Below, one piece after another: positions 32,931-44,621 of a stretch of DNA of 64,000 bases. The notes below the pieces were generated by a model. It was not told the origin of the DNA. It saw only the letters and a list, made by a program, of their open reading frames with translations, and made no database searches. How positions within the stretch are numbered: position 1 is the stretch's first letter; every line of letters starts with the position of its first letter. Source of the DNA: Pisolithus tinctorius. Taxonomy: Eukaryota; Basidiomycota; Agaricomycetes; Boletales; Pisolithaceae. The translations under genes were made by a program, and so were the position numbers. The stretch covers positions 682,001-746,000 of the forward strand of contig JANFAH010000014.1 of the NCBI GenBank assembly GCA_024663395.1. Reading direction: 5' to 3'.

Positions 32931-35364
32931 ATGGACAACCAACCAGCCGCAGAGTGCCCACAGGAGACACTTGCGAGTGGTCGCCTGAAGCGCCAGGTGG
33001 CTAACATGCATCCTGGTAGGATTGTCCTCGACAGCCAACCGAGAAGACAGACGAGTGCAGAGAAGGAAGCTAACAATGAATGCACCTGGGAAGCCCTTGC
33101 CAAAAAGGTTGCAGTGCTGAAGAGAGGTTATCAATGGATCGGCAAAATCGAGGATGAAATGGAGGTCAACCAAAGTGGTGTCGCTGCCAGTGCTAAGCCC
33201 ATCAAGCTGTGTCCTCATCCTCATCCTCGTCCTTGCACTGTTGGCAGGCAAAGAAATGAGAGTGATGGCAGTATCTATCATGCTTAACCAAGAAAACATG
33301 AGGCTGATTTTTTTTGTAGGGACAAATGAGCCACTTACCCCCCTAGCTGACATGGAAGACAATGCTGAACCTGTAGTGATGAAGGGGAAAGGGACAAAAG
33401 CAGCAAAGGCAAAATCGCTGTGTGAAGCAATAATCTCCATGTGCAACAAAGTATCCCCGCCATCAACACATGACAATAGCATCGGCGCTAGTACTGGTTT
33501 GATGTGCATCTTACTTCTTAACATGTTCCTCCTAACTGAGGCAGCTCTTTTCTTTGCGAATGTCCTAACGACTGCCAGCTCTGACGATAAACTGACTTTA
33601 TCTAAGCATGTCAAAAATTGGGTGAACATCATTGACACAAGCTCTACACGATCTTTGAGTGCCAGTGCCAGTCCTCGCACATCAGCTGCACCACCTCCAT
33701 CCACAAGTACCCTTGCTACAAGTACTACTGATGTCGAGTTCCGTGTATTCAATCTCGGCTCTCCACTGCCAAATGATCCCCAATACAACTATGAGTTCAA
33801 ATCCCAACTACCAGAAAACTTCGACTCGCTACCTGATCGCAAAGATGGAGAAGCTAGCAGGCCAGTGAGACCTCTGGCTTTGGATGTCCCCGCTCTTCAA
33901 AATGTTATTGTTGAGTATCTTTCACGCTGAAACAGTTTTTACTCATGCAATGGTAGTCTCAGTGCGCTGCCACAATGGCCGAGGATTATGAGGCCAATGA
34001 TCCTGCTGCCAGACTCGCCAATGTCAAGAGGAAAGTAGCTGAGTTGGAATACGTCTCAACCTCTGAGGTTGAGGGCGACGGTGTCGATGATAACTGCGAC
34101 AATCTAGATGATGCCATCTGTGTTTTGGGGCACAAGAATGCCATGGCCAAGGTATGTGCTAACCACCTTTCTCCATGTTCCTTCATCTTTTATTTTCTTT
34201 CAGTCACACATCATGGTTACAAAGGGCATGCCAAAGAAGATCAAGATACAAGCTTGTGACTCTATGTCCAGCTTATCAGCCACATCTACTAGCAAGAGAT
34301 CTATCATAGTGAGCAATTCGTCGAGTCAAGTGCAGACTGTCCCTGTGCAAGTGCATTTCAACAATTCAGATCTCCCCTTGGATCTGCATAAAGATCAGAA
34401 GTGGAAGAGGGAAGTTATTCTGATGCTAATCCTATGGGCCAGAAACCAAGAGGATGCATTCAACATCACCAAGCAAGATATTTGCAGGGCTCTACAGGAG
34501 ATCATGCCAATCATATACCCCATACTCAAGAACACGGCAGGTAGCATTCTTCCCAGCTTGCCCATGGTTTCTGTCGTAAGTCCATTTCATTCTGACTTCA
34601 TCTGTAGCTGACCATGTTCGCCATAGGCATCTCAACGCTTGTGTGATTGGAGGCACGGCTTTGCCTCCGTGGCTGTTGCGCAACTCATAGCTTTCTTCCT
34701 CAATCCTCAAGACTCATCGCCTGCCAACACTGCAAAAGTATTACTCAATCATTTCACATTCTTATATGAAGACCTTGACACGACTGTTCCTGAGAAGGCC
34801 TTCCGCTCCATTTTTGTGCAACAGCTGCTGCTGAGCAGCCATTTGACTGCAACCAAAGGATACGTTCAAGTCCCCACTCTTGACACTTTGTCTTTGGTGA
34901 AGCATGGTGTTGTTGGTGCTCTTGGACTTTGTGCTGCTGCAGTAACATTTATTGAGTCATTTTCATAGCTACAGTATTGATTAGTTTTTTAGCTCTCACG
35001 TGGCTTGAACCTCATTAGATCTGGTGACGTCGAGCTCAAGTCCCCCATCAATGTCAAAGATGGTATTGCCAAAGTGGCAACGAGGTTTGTGCAGACCCCC
35101 ATCAAATACAACATGGCTTCGGGCAAGGATAGCAAGACTGCATGCGCATTTTCAGACCAGAATTGGGGAGCCCCAACGAGGAAGTTTACAGGGGCCGCCA
35201 AAAGAAGATCTATTGCTCAGCTTCAAGCCATTGTAGAGCTCGCCCTTGCTTCGCTTGCAATAGGGCAAGAACTCGACCCTGAGCTGTTGAGTGATGCAGG
35301 ATCTGACAATGAGTATGCACTTATCTGTAGGTTTTCATTCCCTACTGCTTATATGATCCACTGA
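32931..35364 (+). CDS. Companion gene of the Plavaka-like element, DUF6532-like
   Basis: Starts MDNQPAAECPQETLASGRL at 32931, 170 bases from and divergent to the transposase start. Likely exons: 32931 to about 33290, with HPGRIVLDSQPRRQTSAE; from 33321 after a tttttttgtag acceptor; 33975-34152 (MAEDYEANDPAARLANVK, donor GTATGT); 34204-34574; 34627 onward, with FASVAVAQLIAFFL and DLDTTVPEKAFRSIF; and a last part (NLIRSGDVELKSPINVKDG, AFSDQNWGAPTRKF) ending 35364. The C-terminal half resembles the DUF6532 family common near basidiomycete transposons. Exon joins, and whether 33930 (TGA) ends one protein, are uncertain. Function unknown; perhaps an accessory protein of the element. Confidence 0.5.
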
Positions 35365-35803
35365 GTCCACAACAGGATCTCTAATACATCTTCCCAATTG
35401 CTATCGCTAGTTCGTCTATGTTTTTCAATCCCTCGATCTTACTGCCACATAATTTACTTCACCACTACTTAGCATGTGCTTAGCGGATATTAATTGCACT
35501 TCATTGCTGCTTATCTGCTTGACGGAACAGAACCAGCATTATTTCAAGTAAGAAACTAATAAGCTAAGCATGCATTAAGTAAAAAATAAGCAGTGCTAAG
35601 TAAGTATCCAGCAGAGGGATCTACTTATCCAAGCAGATGGCTGCTTGGCAGTTGGTATGATAAGCAAATGTTAAGTAGCTGTCAAGTAAGGATAAGTAAA
35701 CTCATGATTAGAGATTCTAGTATGTAGGAGGCATGACCAGTAATAGAATATAGTCTTCGTGTGAGTGGCTGTGTAGCCGCGTGCCTCATTTTTCCTTCCT
35801 CCA
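35365..35803. other. Subterminal repeat region and flank of the DNA transposon
   Basis: Rich in taagtaagta, gctaagcatg, agcagatggctgcttgg and gtcaagtaagg, mirroring words at 28860-29380. No open frame. The right transposon end is probably before about 35750, where the upstream flank of the tyrosine-recombinase element begins. Confidence 0.45.
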
Positions 35804-35975
35804 TTGTCGTCAGAACCCAGCCCACAGTGTGGGCACCTCATCATTCAGTTTTCTCCTCTCTCGTCGCTCCTTAGTTCCCAACTAACCAACACGCTCTTTT
35901 CACCACCTTCCTTTGAGGATCTCATCAAACTGCACTCCAGATCGCAGGCGATCATAGGCACCCTGGGTCACAACC

Positions 35976-37626
35976 ATGGATGCCCAGCGACCTCAACAGC
36001 TGCAGCGACCTGACTTTGCCCTACTGGCCTTCCAAGGCGTGGTAGAGCTTGTGATGGCAGGAGCAGAGCTATCCCAGGAGGAAGCTATCGAGGCTTTGGA
36101 ACAGCGCTGGGTTCAAGCAAACCCACCGGGCAAACAACACCGAGAGGACCAGCCATGCCAGGACAAAGAACACTGACCCCCACCCCCCCCAGCCAACCCA
36201 CCAGCTGCTGAGCCAGAACGTCTTCCTCAACAACCCCTTGAAACCAACCCCCCCACCTTCGACGCGGATGCCATAGTGTCCTCCAACTTACCGACACGAC
36301 CCGCCGAGTATGCCCTCAAAAAGATAGAAGCTTTCAAATTCATGCACATGTGGTACTTCATGAGGCAGGGACTGCAGGAGGCTGCACAGACAGTAAGGCG
36401 ACTAGAAGAAAACGACATGCTAGCCATCACCCAGGCTGCTGAAGGTAACATCATGCTCCACACCACCAATTCTCTCACTGCCTCCAAGAATGCCAAACCC
36501 GACCACGGGCTCACCTTTGCCAAGTACATGTACACCAAGAACCATTTCCTTATGTGCATCGAGAATGTGGGCTGGGGCAACCAGCTAGTGGATGCTTTCA
36601 ACTGGTTCTTCCATAGGATTGACAACCACTGCCTCCGAGACCGAGGAGAATGTGGGGAGCGAACGTTACTACACTATGCATCCAAAGTCCGGCAGGACTG
36701 GCACAACAAAGCTGCACGGAATCAAGCTTACAACATTGGAGTCATCAATGAAGACCTGCTAGCGGACATCGGACATGATTTAGACACGAGAGATGTACAA
36801 TCCGGGCTCGAACAGGTCAGTCCCCTTCCCCAGACCCCCCAGCAACTGGACACCAGACTGACAACCCCACTCCTTCTCCCTTCTCCTCCCTCCTTCCCAC
36901 TTCTACCCCGCCCCTCCCCCCCCCCATACTCGCGACACCACCCACGACTGCTGCTGCACACCGTGCCCACCCCACCTGCTGCTGCCAATCTATGGCCCCC
37001 TCTCTCCTCCCCGCTACTTTCCCGCCAAACACGTTGGAAAAACTGCTGCTGCTGCCCATGTGCCAAATAAACACCCACTACCCCTTCCCTCTGCTCCCCT
37101 CATCCAAAAACACATGCAACAGCTACAGCATAGCCGCTTCACCCACCCAGAGCCCATAGAGAGAGGCCAGCAACCCCACTGCTTCCAAAGGCACAGGTCT
37201 TCCTGCTCCCCCTCCCCCAGATACACCCACACCCAGAGACTGAGACAACGCTACCAGAGATCCAGATCCCCACACCCCAGATCACGGTCACCCCACAAAT
37301 GATCCAGGTCCCCATGCAAGAGCCCCAGCAGAGAAAGGAGGGGCCATCGCAACTTTCGCACCAAGACTCACATCGTATGCCCAAAGTGCTTGGGAAGACA
37401 TGAAGACTGACCCTTCTGCAACAACACCATGCAATGGGACAAATCAACCCCAGCCTATTGCACACGAGACCAACAAGGCCACCTCGTCAACAAAAATGGT
37501 CACATACTCTGCTGGGATTTCCAATGCCCCCACAGTTGCTCAAGCAAACTGCACTGTCACGAGTGCTCAGGTTGTGGGGATACCAAACACAGAGCCCAGG
37601 ATTGCCCACATCGCCAACCAGTTTGA
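35976..37626 (+). pseudogene. Gag-like protein of the tyrosine-recombinase element
   Basis: ATG 35976 (MDAQRPQQLQRPDFALL). One TGA at 36174-36176 (KEH, stop, PPPPPANPP), then open in the same frame to 37070, with a conserved-looking core (YALKKIEAFKFMHMWYF, HTTNSLTASKNAKPDHG, WFFHRIDNHCLRD). A proline-rich region follows. The last part, 37060-37626, is in another frame with an Arg/Ser tract (SRSPHPRSRSPHK) and Cys/His-rich tail (HIVCPKCLGRHED, HCHECSGCGD, HRAQDC). An intron from GTCAGT near 36817 or a frameshift must join them. It is probably an RNA-binding structural protein. Confidence 0.6.
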
Positions 37627-37635
37627 AGCATGACA

Positions 37636-39478
37636 GCAGGGGGTCGCCCTAACTCCCTACCGCCCAAAAGCTTGGAAAAAACTACTCGCACAGCACCATC
37701 TAATCTCTAAATACCCATCCCTAATCTACCAGCTCACTTATGGCTTTCACGTCCGTGTACCTAGCATACCCCAAACATACACCCCCCCCAACAACGCTTC
37801 CATAGGTCAACACCACCACGCTTTCCAGAAAATAGTTGATAGGGAGTTCACATGTGGGCGCTACCTAGGTCCTTTCCCCCCCCACATCCTCGAACAGTAC
37901 ATAGGTCCATTCCAATCTTCCCCCCTTAGTATCATACTGAAACCTGGTAAACCAGGGAAGTATCGACTAATACAGAACCTATCTTATCCCATTGTACCTA
38001 GACATGGCATGGCTGCTTCAATCAACTCGCACGTTGATTCTTCTTTATTCCCCTGCACTTGGGGAACCTTCCTCACAGCATGCACACTAATAGCGTCTCT
38101 TCCCCTGGGCTGCCAAGGGGTGACCAGAGATGTAGCAGAAGCTTACAGAACGATCCCTATTCACCCATCCCAATGGCCGGGACTAGTGGTGCGACTCTCA
38201 GATACCCCACCGACCTTCGCAATTGATATGGTGCTATGTTTTGGATACGGACCCTCAGCAGGAGTCTATGGGGGCCTCAGAGATGCGAGTCTAGATATAA
38301 TGCGAGCCGAGGGAATCGGCCCTATAATCGCATGGGTCGATGACCATTTGTTCATACATTTACCCAGTTCCCTAGTCCCCGACTATAACCTCTTCAGAGA
38401 CCAAAAAGCCAAGATAATCTCACAGAATGGAGGAGCCAAAATAGACAACGGACGGCTATGGTACAAGGGAACAATGCTAGCGAATGGGGACCACAAAGAG
38501 CTCGCTGAAGACTGTCATCACCCTCTAAGAACCCTCGAAGACACCAGCGAATACGTCTCAAGCGACAACGCCTACACCTACTCCTTCAAGCACATTGATG
38601 CGATAACAGAACAGCTTGGCATACCCTGGGAGCTCTCTAAAGACACCACTTTCTCTCAATCACCAATTTTCATGGGTTTTATATGGAATCTAGACAGCAA
38701 AACAGTAGGCCTCACAGTAAACAAAAGGGAGAAGTACACTACAGCTATAGATGAGTGGCTGAAAAAGAAAGCACATAATCTAGAAGAAGTACAAAAACTC
38801 CACAGGAGACTCTCCCATGCCGCTTTAGCAATCCCAGGGGGAAACACTTACCTAACTTCCCTACAGGCCATGCTTACCATTTTCGGAGACAAGCCTTTCA
38901 TGCCCCACACCCCGCTGAAAGGTCTGCAAAGTGAACTATGCTGGTGGTGGATCGCCCTTCAACAGTCCCCACCCATCCCCATCCCCATCTACCCATCGGC
39001 AATAGACCTCAGAGCGTTTTCAGATGCCAGCTCCACCGTCAGCCTGGTGATCGTCATCGGGAACAGATGGAGAGCCTGGAAACTACATGCCAACTGGAAG
39101 AGAGATGAGAGGGACATCGGCTGGGCAGAGAGCATGGCCTTTGAATTCCTCGTACGTTACCTCCTCATCATCAGTCCCTCCCCTGAACCTCTACACATCT
39201 TTGGGGACAACGAAGGAGTCATCAAGGCCTGGAAAAAAGGAAGGAGCAACAACAAGCCCACCAACGAAACCTTTCGAAGGATCCATGCTATCCTCACCTC
39301 TCCCCCGCATAGAATTCTCACTGACTACATCCCAAGCGAAGAAAACCCAGCTGATAAACCATCTCGAGGTATCTATCCCCCCCCCCCCAAACTTGCTCTC
39401 CCCCCCATCGCACATCTCGTATTTGACCTCAACAACCCACGTCCCAACAATCTCCCAGTCCAATATCAATTTCAATAA
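37636..39478 (+). CDS. Reverse transcriptase-RNase H of the tyrosine-recombinase element
   Basis: Opens right after the gag-like stop, in a different frame. It reads VALTPYRPKAWKKLL, then RT blocks: LKPGKPGKYRLIQNLSYP, GVTRDVAEAYRTIPIHP and the active site AWVDDHLF near 38332 (the polymerase box has VDD rather than YxDD). RNase H follows with a first Asp in LRAFSDASST (39010), a Glu in AESMAFE (39128) and an Asp in IFGDNEG (39200). About 614 residues without a stop. There is no obvious ATG at the front; the first internal Met is at 38009, so translation may depend on reinitiation or frameshifting. Confidence 0.8.
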
Positions 39479-40661
39479 CATTGCTGCTACTGCATTATCC
39501 CACCAACCGCACCCCTCTCACAAACCCTCCATCATCCTCCCCTACCCAACAAACCTGACACCCAGACCCTCAGAGCTACAGCCAACATGCCCAGCCAAGG
39601 ATCGGCTAGAGCGCTGGCAACCGCACCCCAGCATTGTCCAATCACTGAACATACCACCAGACTTTCGGGATAGGGTGCGAGAGGTCACCCTCAGGGGATG
39701 GAACAAGAGCACTAGGGCATCGTATGGGGCCGGTCTCCTCATCTACCACGTTTTCTGCGACAGTAGGAACGTCCCAGAGGAAGAACGAGCCCCTGCAGAC
39801 ATGGTCCTGATTTCCACTTTCATATCAGCCCTAGCCGGCTCCTACTCGGGCAAGACGATACACAGGTACATATACAGTGTGTGTGCTTGGCACACTCTTA
39901 ACAGCTTGCCCTGGATTATACACGAGGATCAGATTGCTACGATGTTAAAAGGCACCGCCAAGATTGCCCCATCCTCATCCAAACAGAACCTCTGCAGACC
40001 GATAACAGTGCAGATGATATGCGACCTCCATAGGCAGCTACAAAAAGAAGACCCACTGTACGCAGTGGTCTTCACATGCCTAACAACCATTTTCTACGCA
40101 GCTGCCAGAGTAGGGGAGTTCATGGTCAAACGCCTCGACTCCTTCGATCCTGCACTCCACATCACCCCCAAAGGAGTACATGAAGACGTCGACCGTAACT
40201 GTTTTAGCATGACAGTGTTCCTCCTACCAAGTACAAAGTCGAACCCCAAAGGAGAAGAGGTGAACTGGGCGAAGCAAACAGGACCCTCTGACCCCCAGAC
40301 AGCGCTCTCCCACCACCTGCACATTAATGACCCACCCGAAAACGGCCCCCTCTTCGCATACAAAAAGGATGGGGGACATCGGCCACTAACTAGACACACC
40401 TTCATCTCTCGCATGAAAAAGCTAGCCAAAGCAGTGGGGCATGAACACATACACGGACACGGTCTAAGGATAGGAGCCACACTGGAGTACCTGCTCAGGG
40501 GAGTCCCTTTCGAAGTAATGAAGGTCAAAGGGAAATGGGCGAGTGACGCCTTCCAACTCTATCTATGAAAACACAACCAGATCCTCGCGCCTTACATACA
40601 AGCTATGCCCACCGAGACCGCCACCGAATTCGTACGCGTTGCCATGCCCCCAGTGCACTGA
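39087..40661 (+). pseudogene. Tyrosine recombinase of the retrotransposon
   Basis: A frame open from 39087 overlaps the RNase H end by nearly 400 bases; the recognisable protein starts at about 39590 (RLERWQPHPSIVQ). It has the SAM-like N-domain (RGWNKSTRASYGAGLLIYH) and a catalytic domain with Arg in AAARVGEFM, His-x-x-Arg in HGHGLRIGAT and the terminal Tyr in DAFQLYL. These are the R-H-R-Y residues that carry out strand exchange. TGA 40566-40568 follows directly, replacing a probable CGA. The same frame then reads KHNQILAPYIQAMP to TGA 40659-40661. Loss of this tail may or may not matter for activity. Confidence 0.82.
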
Positions 40662-41413
40662 GCGGACAGTCACCCATCGTGAGTAGAGCCATTGCCCTCC
40701 TAGCTAGTGGGATCCGAGCGTCAGCCCGTCGCGTCGGACAAGCCCCCCCTAACACCCGGGATCCGCAGCTGACGCTCGTCTCGCAGATCACCATCTCACC
40801 ACGGCCGGAAGGCGCTCCGCGCCTTCGCCCACTCCCGCTTATACGTACCATACCGCTACCTGCTATCATACCATTCCCCCTTCGGGCGTGTACAGCTACG
40901 ATACGCGAAGATTGCTGATGCTTGACGTTGTAACGTTGATCGCTGATTGACAACTGCACTGCATTTTGGTGGATACTTGACTTGCGCGCCTCATATGCAC
41001 ATGCATTGTTGTCAACGCTGATGCTGGCGCCTGATGTCGCCCGATAGTCTGTCCATGAACCGATCCCAGCTGGGGCAGCCATAACTCCAGAGACAGGTGT
41101 GAAGGGCAGCTGCCATGACAGCCTCCACTGAATTTTGATGCACAACCTGATCGGCTGTACACTTTCTCCCTCAAATCATACCAGTGATTATACGATGTCA
41201 GGTCCACTGCACAGCTTTATTCGAGGTGTGTGTCGTATATAAATCCCTCCTTTGCTACGCTGATCTCTTCGCTGGTGCTAGTCCATCACCATTTCTTTCT
41301 CCTTTCGCTCTCGTTCGCGTCACTCCTTGTCCACTGCGCTCTGGTAGCGCAGCTTACGAACTTTTGCAATTTACGGCTGGCGACTAGACTCCCTGGCAGA
41401 AATAGACTCCAAT
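40662..41413. other. 3' part of the tyrosine-recombinase element and RTA1-like promoter
   Basis: The left part carries the inverted pair described for the element and GC-rich sequence. The boundary with host DNA is not visible. gtatataaatc at 41235-41245 is a likely TATA box for the RTA1-like gene about 170 bases downstream. Open frames here are not credible genes. Confidence 0.45.
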
Positions 41414-42833
41414 CATGAACACGGCTTGGACTTCTTTGATGACTGGGTATCGGATAATATTTTCTGCTAGGCTGTCGTTAACCACTACTGTTAGCTCGCG
41501 TGTCCAGTCCTGACTTAGCAGGTAGTACTGGAATTGGTCCCTATAACTACGTTCCATCCCGAGATGTCAGTATTGCGTTCGTCACCTTGTTTGCAATATC
41601 TACACGTAAGTTATACACACATGCCATCAAAACGAGATTATACTGACTGTCTCAGTTGCACACATCGTCCAAGCTGTGCGGTTCCGCATGTGGTGGCTCT
41701 TCCCAACAGCCGTATTTTGCGGAGTGTCAGAGCTGGTTGGATGGAGCGCAAGGTTATACTCCAGCAGCCATCCCCGTGCGCTCGTTCCTTTTGAAGTACA
41801 GTGCGCATTCTTTGTACTGGCAGTGATTCCTGACATCTTACTCGCCAAATTCTAGAATATCTGCTACTATTACTGGTCCAACACCCTTGATAGCAGCCAA
41901 CTTCGTGATCCTGGAGTATATCATCAAGGCTCTTGGTCCCCGTTACAGTAGGCTGAGCCCCAAGATGTGTACGTATACACTTCCGTCCACCTACCAGCGC
42001 CTTGTTTGAAGTCGTATTTTGCAGACACAATATTATTCTGCTCGAGCGTGCGTTCTCAAGAATTACTGTATGTGCTACAGTTTGCCTAAAAGTATTATCT
42101 AGGACGCCATCTCTTTGACTATTCAAGGTGTCGGAGGTGCTTTGGCAGCAATGGCCGCTGGTAACGGAAAGAACCCCACTACTGTAAGTTGCGTCGTGGC
42201 TCTCATTCCTCCGTTGTTCACCTTCCTTGGCAGGGTGGCAATGTCATGCTCATCGGTATCATCATGCAAATGGGTTCGTCCCCGCGCACTATCTTTGTCG
42301 TTGTAATTTAACGGGACGTCTATCGACCAGTCGCCATCACGCTTTTTGTTATCTTTTCGAGCGAATTCCTTCTCCGTTACGCATATGACCAGCCGCTCAA
42401 GCCACCTGCTGACGATTTGGAGCGTCACCAATCTATTGCATATAAGCTTGGAATGGACCCACGTATAAAGATATCATTGTATGCGATGGGATTCAACACG
42501 ACTTGCTTATTCATCCGGTAATACTCCGTGCGCTCATTACTATCGCGCCTAGTGACTGATCTATCACTCTTCGCCAGGGCTGTCTACCGGACCGTGGAAT
42601 TGATAGATGGGTGGAATGGACGGATTATATCCACACAGTTATATTTCAGTGCGTTTGGCACTTTGAATGGTTATCCGCTTTTTAGCTAACGGGTCTATAT
42701 AGATGTCCTGGATGGTGGCATGGTCGTCCTCGCTATCTTTACGCTTAATATATTCCACCCAGGGTTCCTTATTCTCCCCATTCGGCACCGTTTCTACTCT
42801 CTAGATGCGACACCTTGGTGTGGGAAGGCATAG
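41414..42833 (+). CDS. RTA1-like multi-span membrane protein
   Basis: A fungal RTA1-domain protein, a seven-helix plasma-membrane family that includes yeast Rta1/Rsb1 (resistance to 7-aminocholesterol, long-chain base export). About seven exons. ATG 41414 (MNTAWTSLMTG), then YNYVPSRDVSIAFVTLFAIS; a second exon with WWLFPTAVFCGVSELVGWSA; LIAANFVILEYIIKALGPRY; DAISLTIQGVGGALAAMAAG with GGNVMLIGIIMQM in the next; LFVIFSSEFLLRYAYD; AVYRTVELIDGWNG; and a final helix VVLAIFTLNIFHPGFLI. These are the family's marker blocks in order. Stop TAG at 42831. The substrate is unknown. Its last two exons are duplicated at 52577-52893. Confidence 0.85.
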
Positions 42834-44117
42834 GAAGCCTTGGTTTGATATGATTATGCGTGATAGTCCACTTGTCGCTATACATATTATCCGACGAGTG
42901 CGGGAGACCTCAAGTAGGGAATGAGATCAGATGTGATTCTCAATCACCAAATGTGGTGTCAGCAAGATAACGAGTGAATGAGCAGCTCAGCACGACTCTG
43001 CACATCGACACGATGGTAGTAATGCCAGCACAGTAACCACACACTGTGGCTAAGCAAGGTCTCCACTATGATGATCGCAAACTCTCTGGCGAGTAGCGAG
43101 ATTCGGTATTCCCGCCCTGGAATCTGGACTCTGGATGGATCGGGCTTCTTAGCTTTGATACGGAGCTTTGATACGGAAGTATCTAGTAGCAAACACTGCA
43201 AGGAAGAGCGAAGGCGCATAGCCCACCATAAATTGACCGAGAAATTCGACCACATCGAATGTTGCTAACGTCGAGCATCGGTCATCAAGGGAAATCTGTT
43301 GCATTAGTAATGAAATAAAGGGGAAAGAAGGATTGGAAATTTAGTCTGCACACAGGAACCAAGCACTTCACCTTCTTGCACTTGCGTGGCCCGCAGCACT
43401 CGAAAGCATTGCCTTTTCGCCTAGAATTTGAGTTATGTGAGTAGTTTAGATCGCAGTGTATGGAGCTACGGTGGGGAGTCTCGATCTCGATTTGGGATCG
43501 AGGTCTGTTTCGACGCGGCTAGCAGACGTTGAGCCCCGATTACCACTACCACGCTAGGACGGCTTCCTGGTTAGCGCACTTGGGCACTGTCCAGCTGAGC
43601 CCAACGTGCATGAACCTAATTTTGGGTTGGCAGGGAGGCATACCGTCTGAGGCACGGTATGCGAAAATGAACTTTACGAAGGCCAGAAGGCGGCTTACCT
43701 GTCTGAAATCAACGAGCATATGATTGGTCTCAGCGTGGAGTTCTCTAGGTAATCAGGATTGTAGATTCAGCCTGTAGATGATGCACGTCAAACGGAGGCA
43801 CGACTTGTGAAATGAGTGTCATGTGTAGCACATATCTCGTCTCTGCGGGTTTCTTCGTTGGCAGCCCGTGCCAACCCAGTCAGTTAGTTATTCTGTGAAC
43901 ACGAACATCTACTCAATTCCGAGATTTCTTGGATATGTCGTGAGTGGATGAAAGGGGTGTGGTCGTAGCACCTCATAGGTTCCATGCTACCCAAAGTGCG
44001 AGAAATGCCAACTTGGGTCTAACGCCCAGGAGCGAACACAGCCCGTCCACCGTCTTTGGTACGTCCGAATCAAAGTTGTTGCGTACTGGTCGTTGAGCTG
44101 CCTGCTTAATATATCCG
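42834..44117. other. Gene-free stretch
   Basis: The first 70 bases belong to the block duplicated at 52577-52893. A tandem 14-base unit, gagctttgatacgg, repeats near 43150-43178. No convincing coding sequence: frames are short and lack family signatures. Confidence 0.4.
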
Positions 44118-44621
44118 TCACATCTTTAGCACATGATCCAAAAGAAGCCGGTAACACGCACCGTATTTTCCGTCTCCGAATCGGATCTTAGATATGACCT
44201 CTGAAATGATAGCCTCCTCTGCAGCTATGACAGCGTCTTCAGAAAGTGACTCACCCACTGCCGTACGTACTCTCGTCACTGCGGTATGCATGACTTCGTC
44301 CTTTGTCTGCGACGAAAGCATTAGCGAAATGGGAGCAGCAAAGCACTTGTTCTTCTTTTGAGGTAAGCAACCAGAAAGTGGTTCACACAGGACGTAGCTG
44401 GGCAGCTAGGACGCGATGGACGGACGTACCATCGGGTCTGGCTCCTTCCACCACGCCGCCTGGTCACAGGCCGTCGTATCCACCGGGGCGGTTACCCATA
44501 AACGCATTTCTTTGACTGCATCGTATGCCTCTCTCCATCTCTCCAAGGTCGGATGAGGTGCTTCCAAGTTCTGGGGTATCACTTTAGGTTTCTTGGGTGA
44601 TCTGGACTTCGGCTCCGTCAT
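44118..44621 (-). CDS. Small hypothetical protein, two exons
   Basis: Not recognised. Exon 1 is 44621-44430 (64 codons, MTEPKSRSPKKPKVIPQN, then TLERWREAYDAVKEMRLWV), donor GTACGT. Intron 44307-44429. Exon 2 is 44306-44118 (62 codons plus TGA; TKDEVMHTAVTRVRTAVGES, ISKIRFGDGKYGACYRLLL). Both exons end in phase 0, giving 126 residues: a basic N-terminus, then mostly helical, with no signal peptide or membrane segment. The clean exon phases and even codon use favour a real gene. Confidence 0.5.

Larger units (their letters stand above)
35800..40910 (+). mobile_element. Tyrosine-recombinase retrotransposon (DIRS/Ngaro type)
   Basis: Three reading frames in the order gag-like, reverse transcriptase plus RNase H, tyrosine recombinase, with no LTR and no DDE integrase. 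This gene set defines the DIRS order. Edges are approximate because terminal split repeats could not be matched by eye. A 10-base inverted pair (gagcgtcagc at 40716-40725 and gctgacgctc at 40768-40777) lies in the 3' non-coding part. Confidence 0.8.

Noticed and set aside
28550..35760. Terminal inverted repeats and target duplication of the Plavaka-like element
   Set aside because: Shared short words are present on both flanks, but no clear matching ends could be found, so exact borders are not claimed.
35800..40910. Split direct repeats expected for an Ngaro-type element
   Set aside because: No long matching blocks were seen between the 5' and 3' flanks; only a 10-base inverted pair was found.
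40603..41145. A 180-codon minus-strand frame after the tyrosine recombinase
   Set aside because: Basic, repetitive composition in GC-rich non-coding sequence, and overlaps the recombinase tail; no homology recognised.
42959..43255. A 98-codon minus-strand frame after the RTA1-like gene
   Set aside because: No signature and no splice context; compatible with chance.
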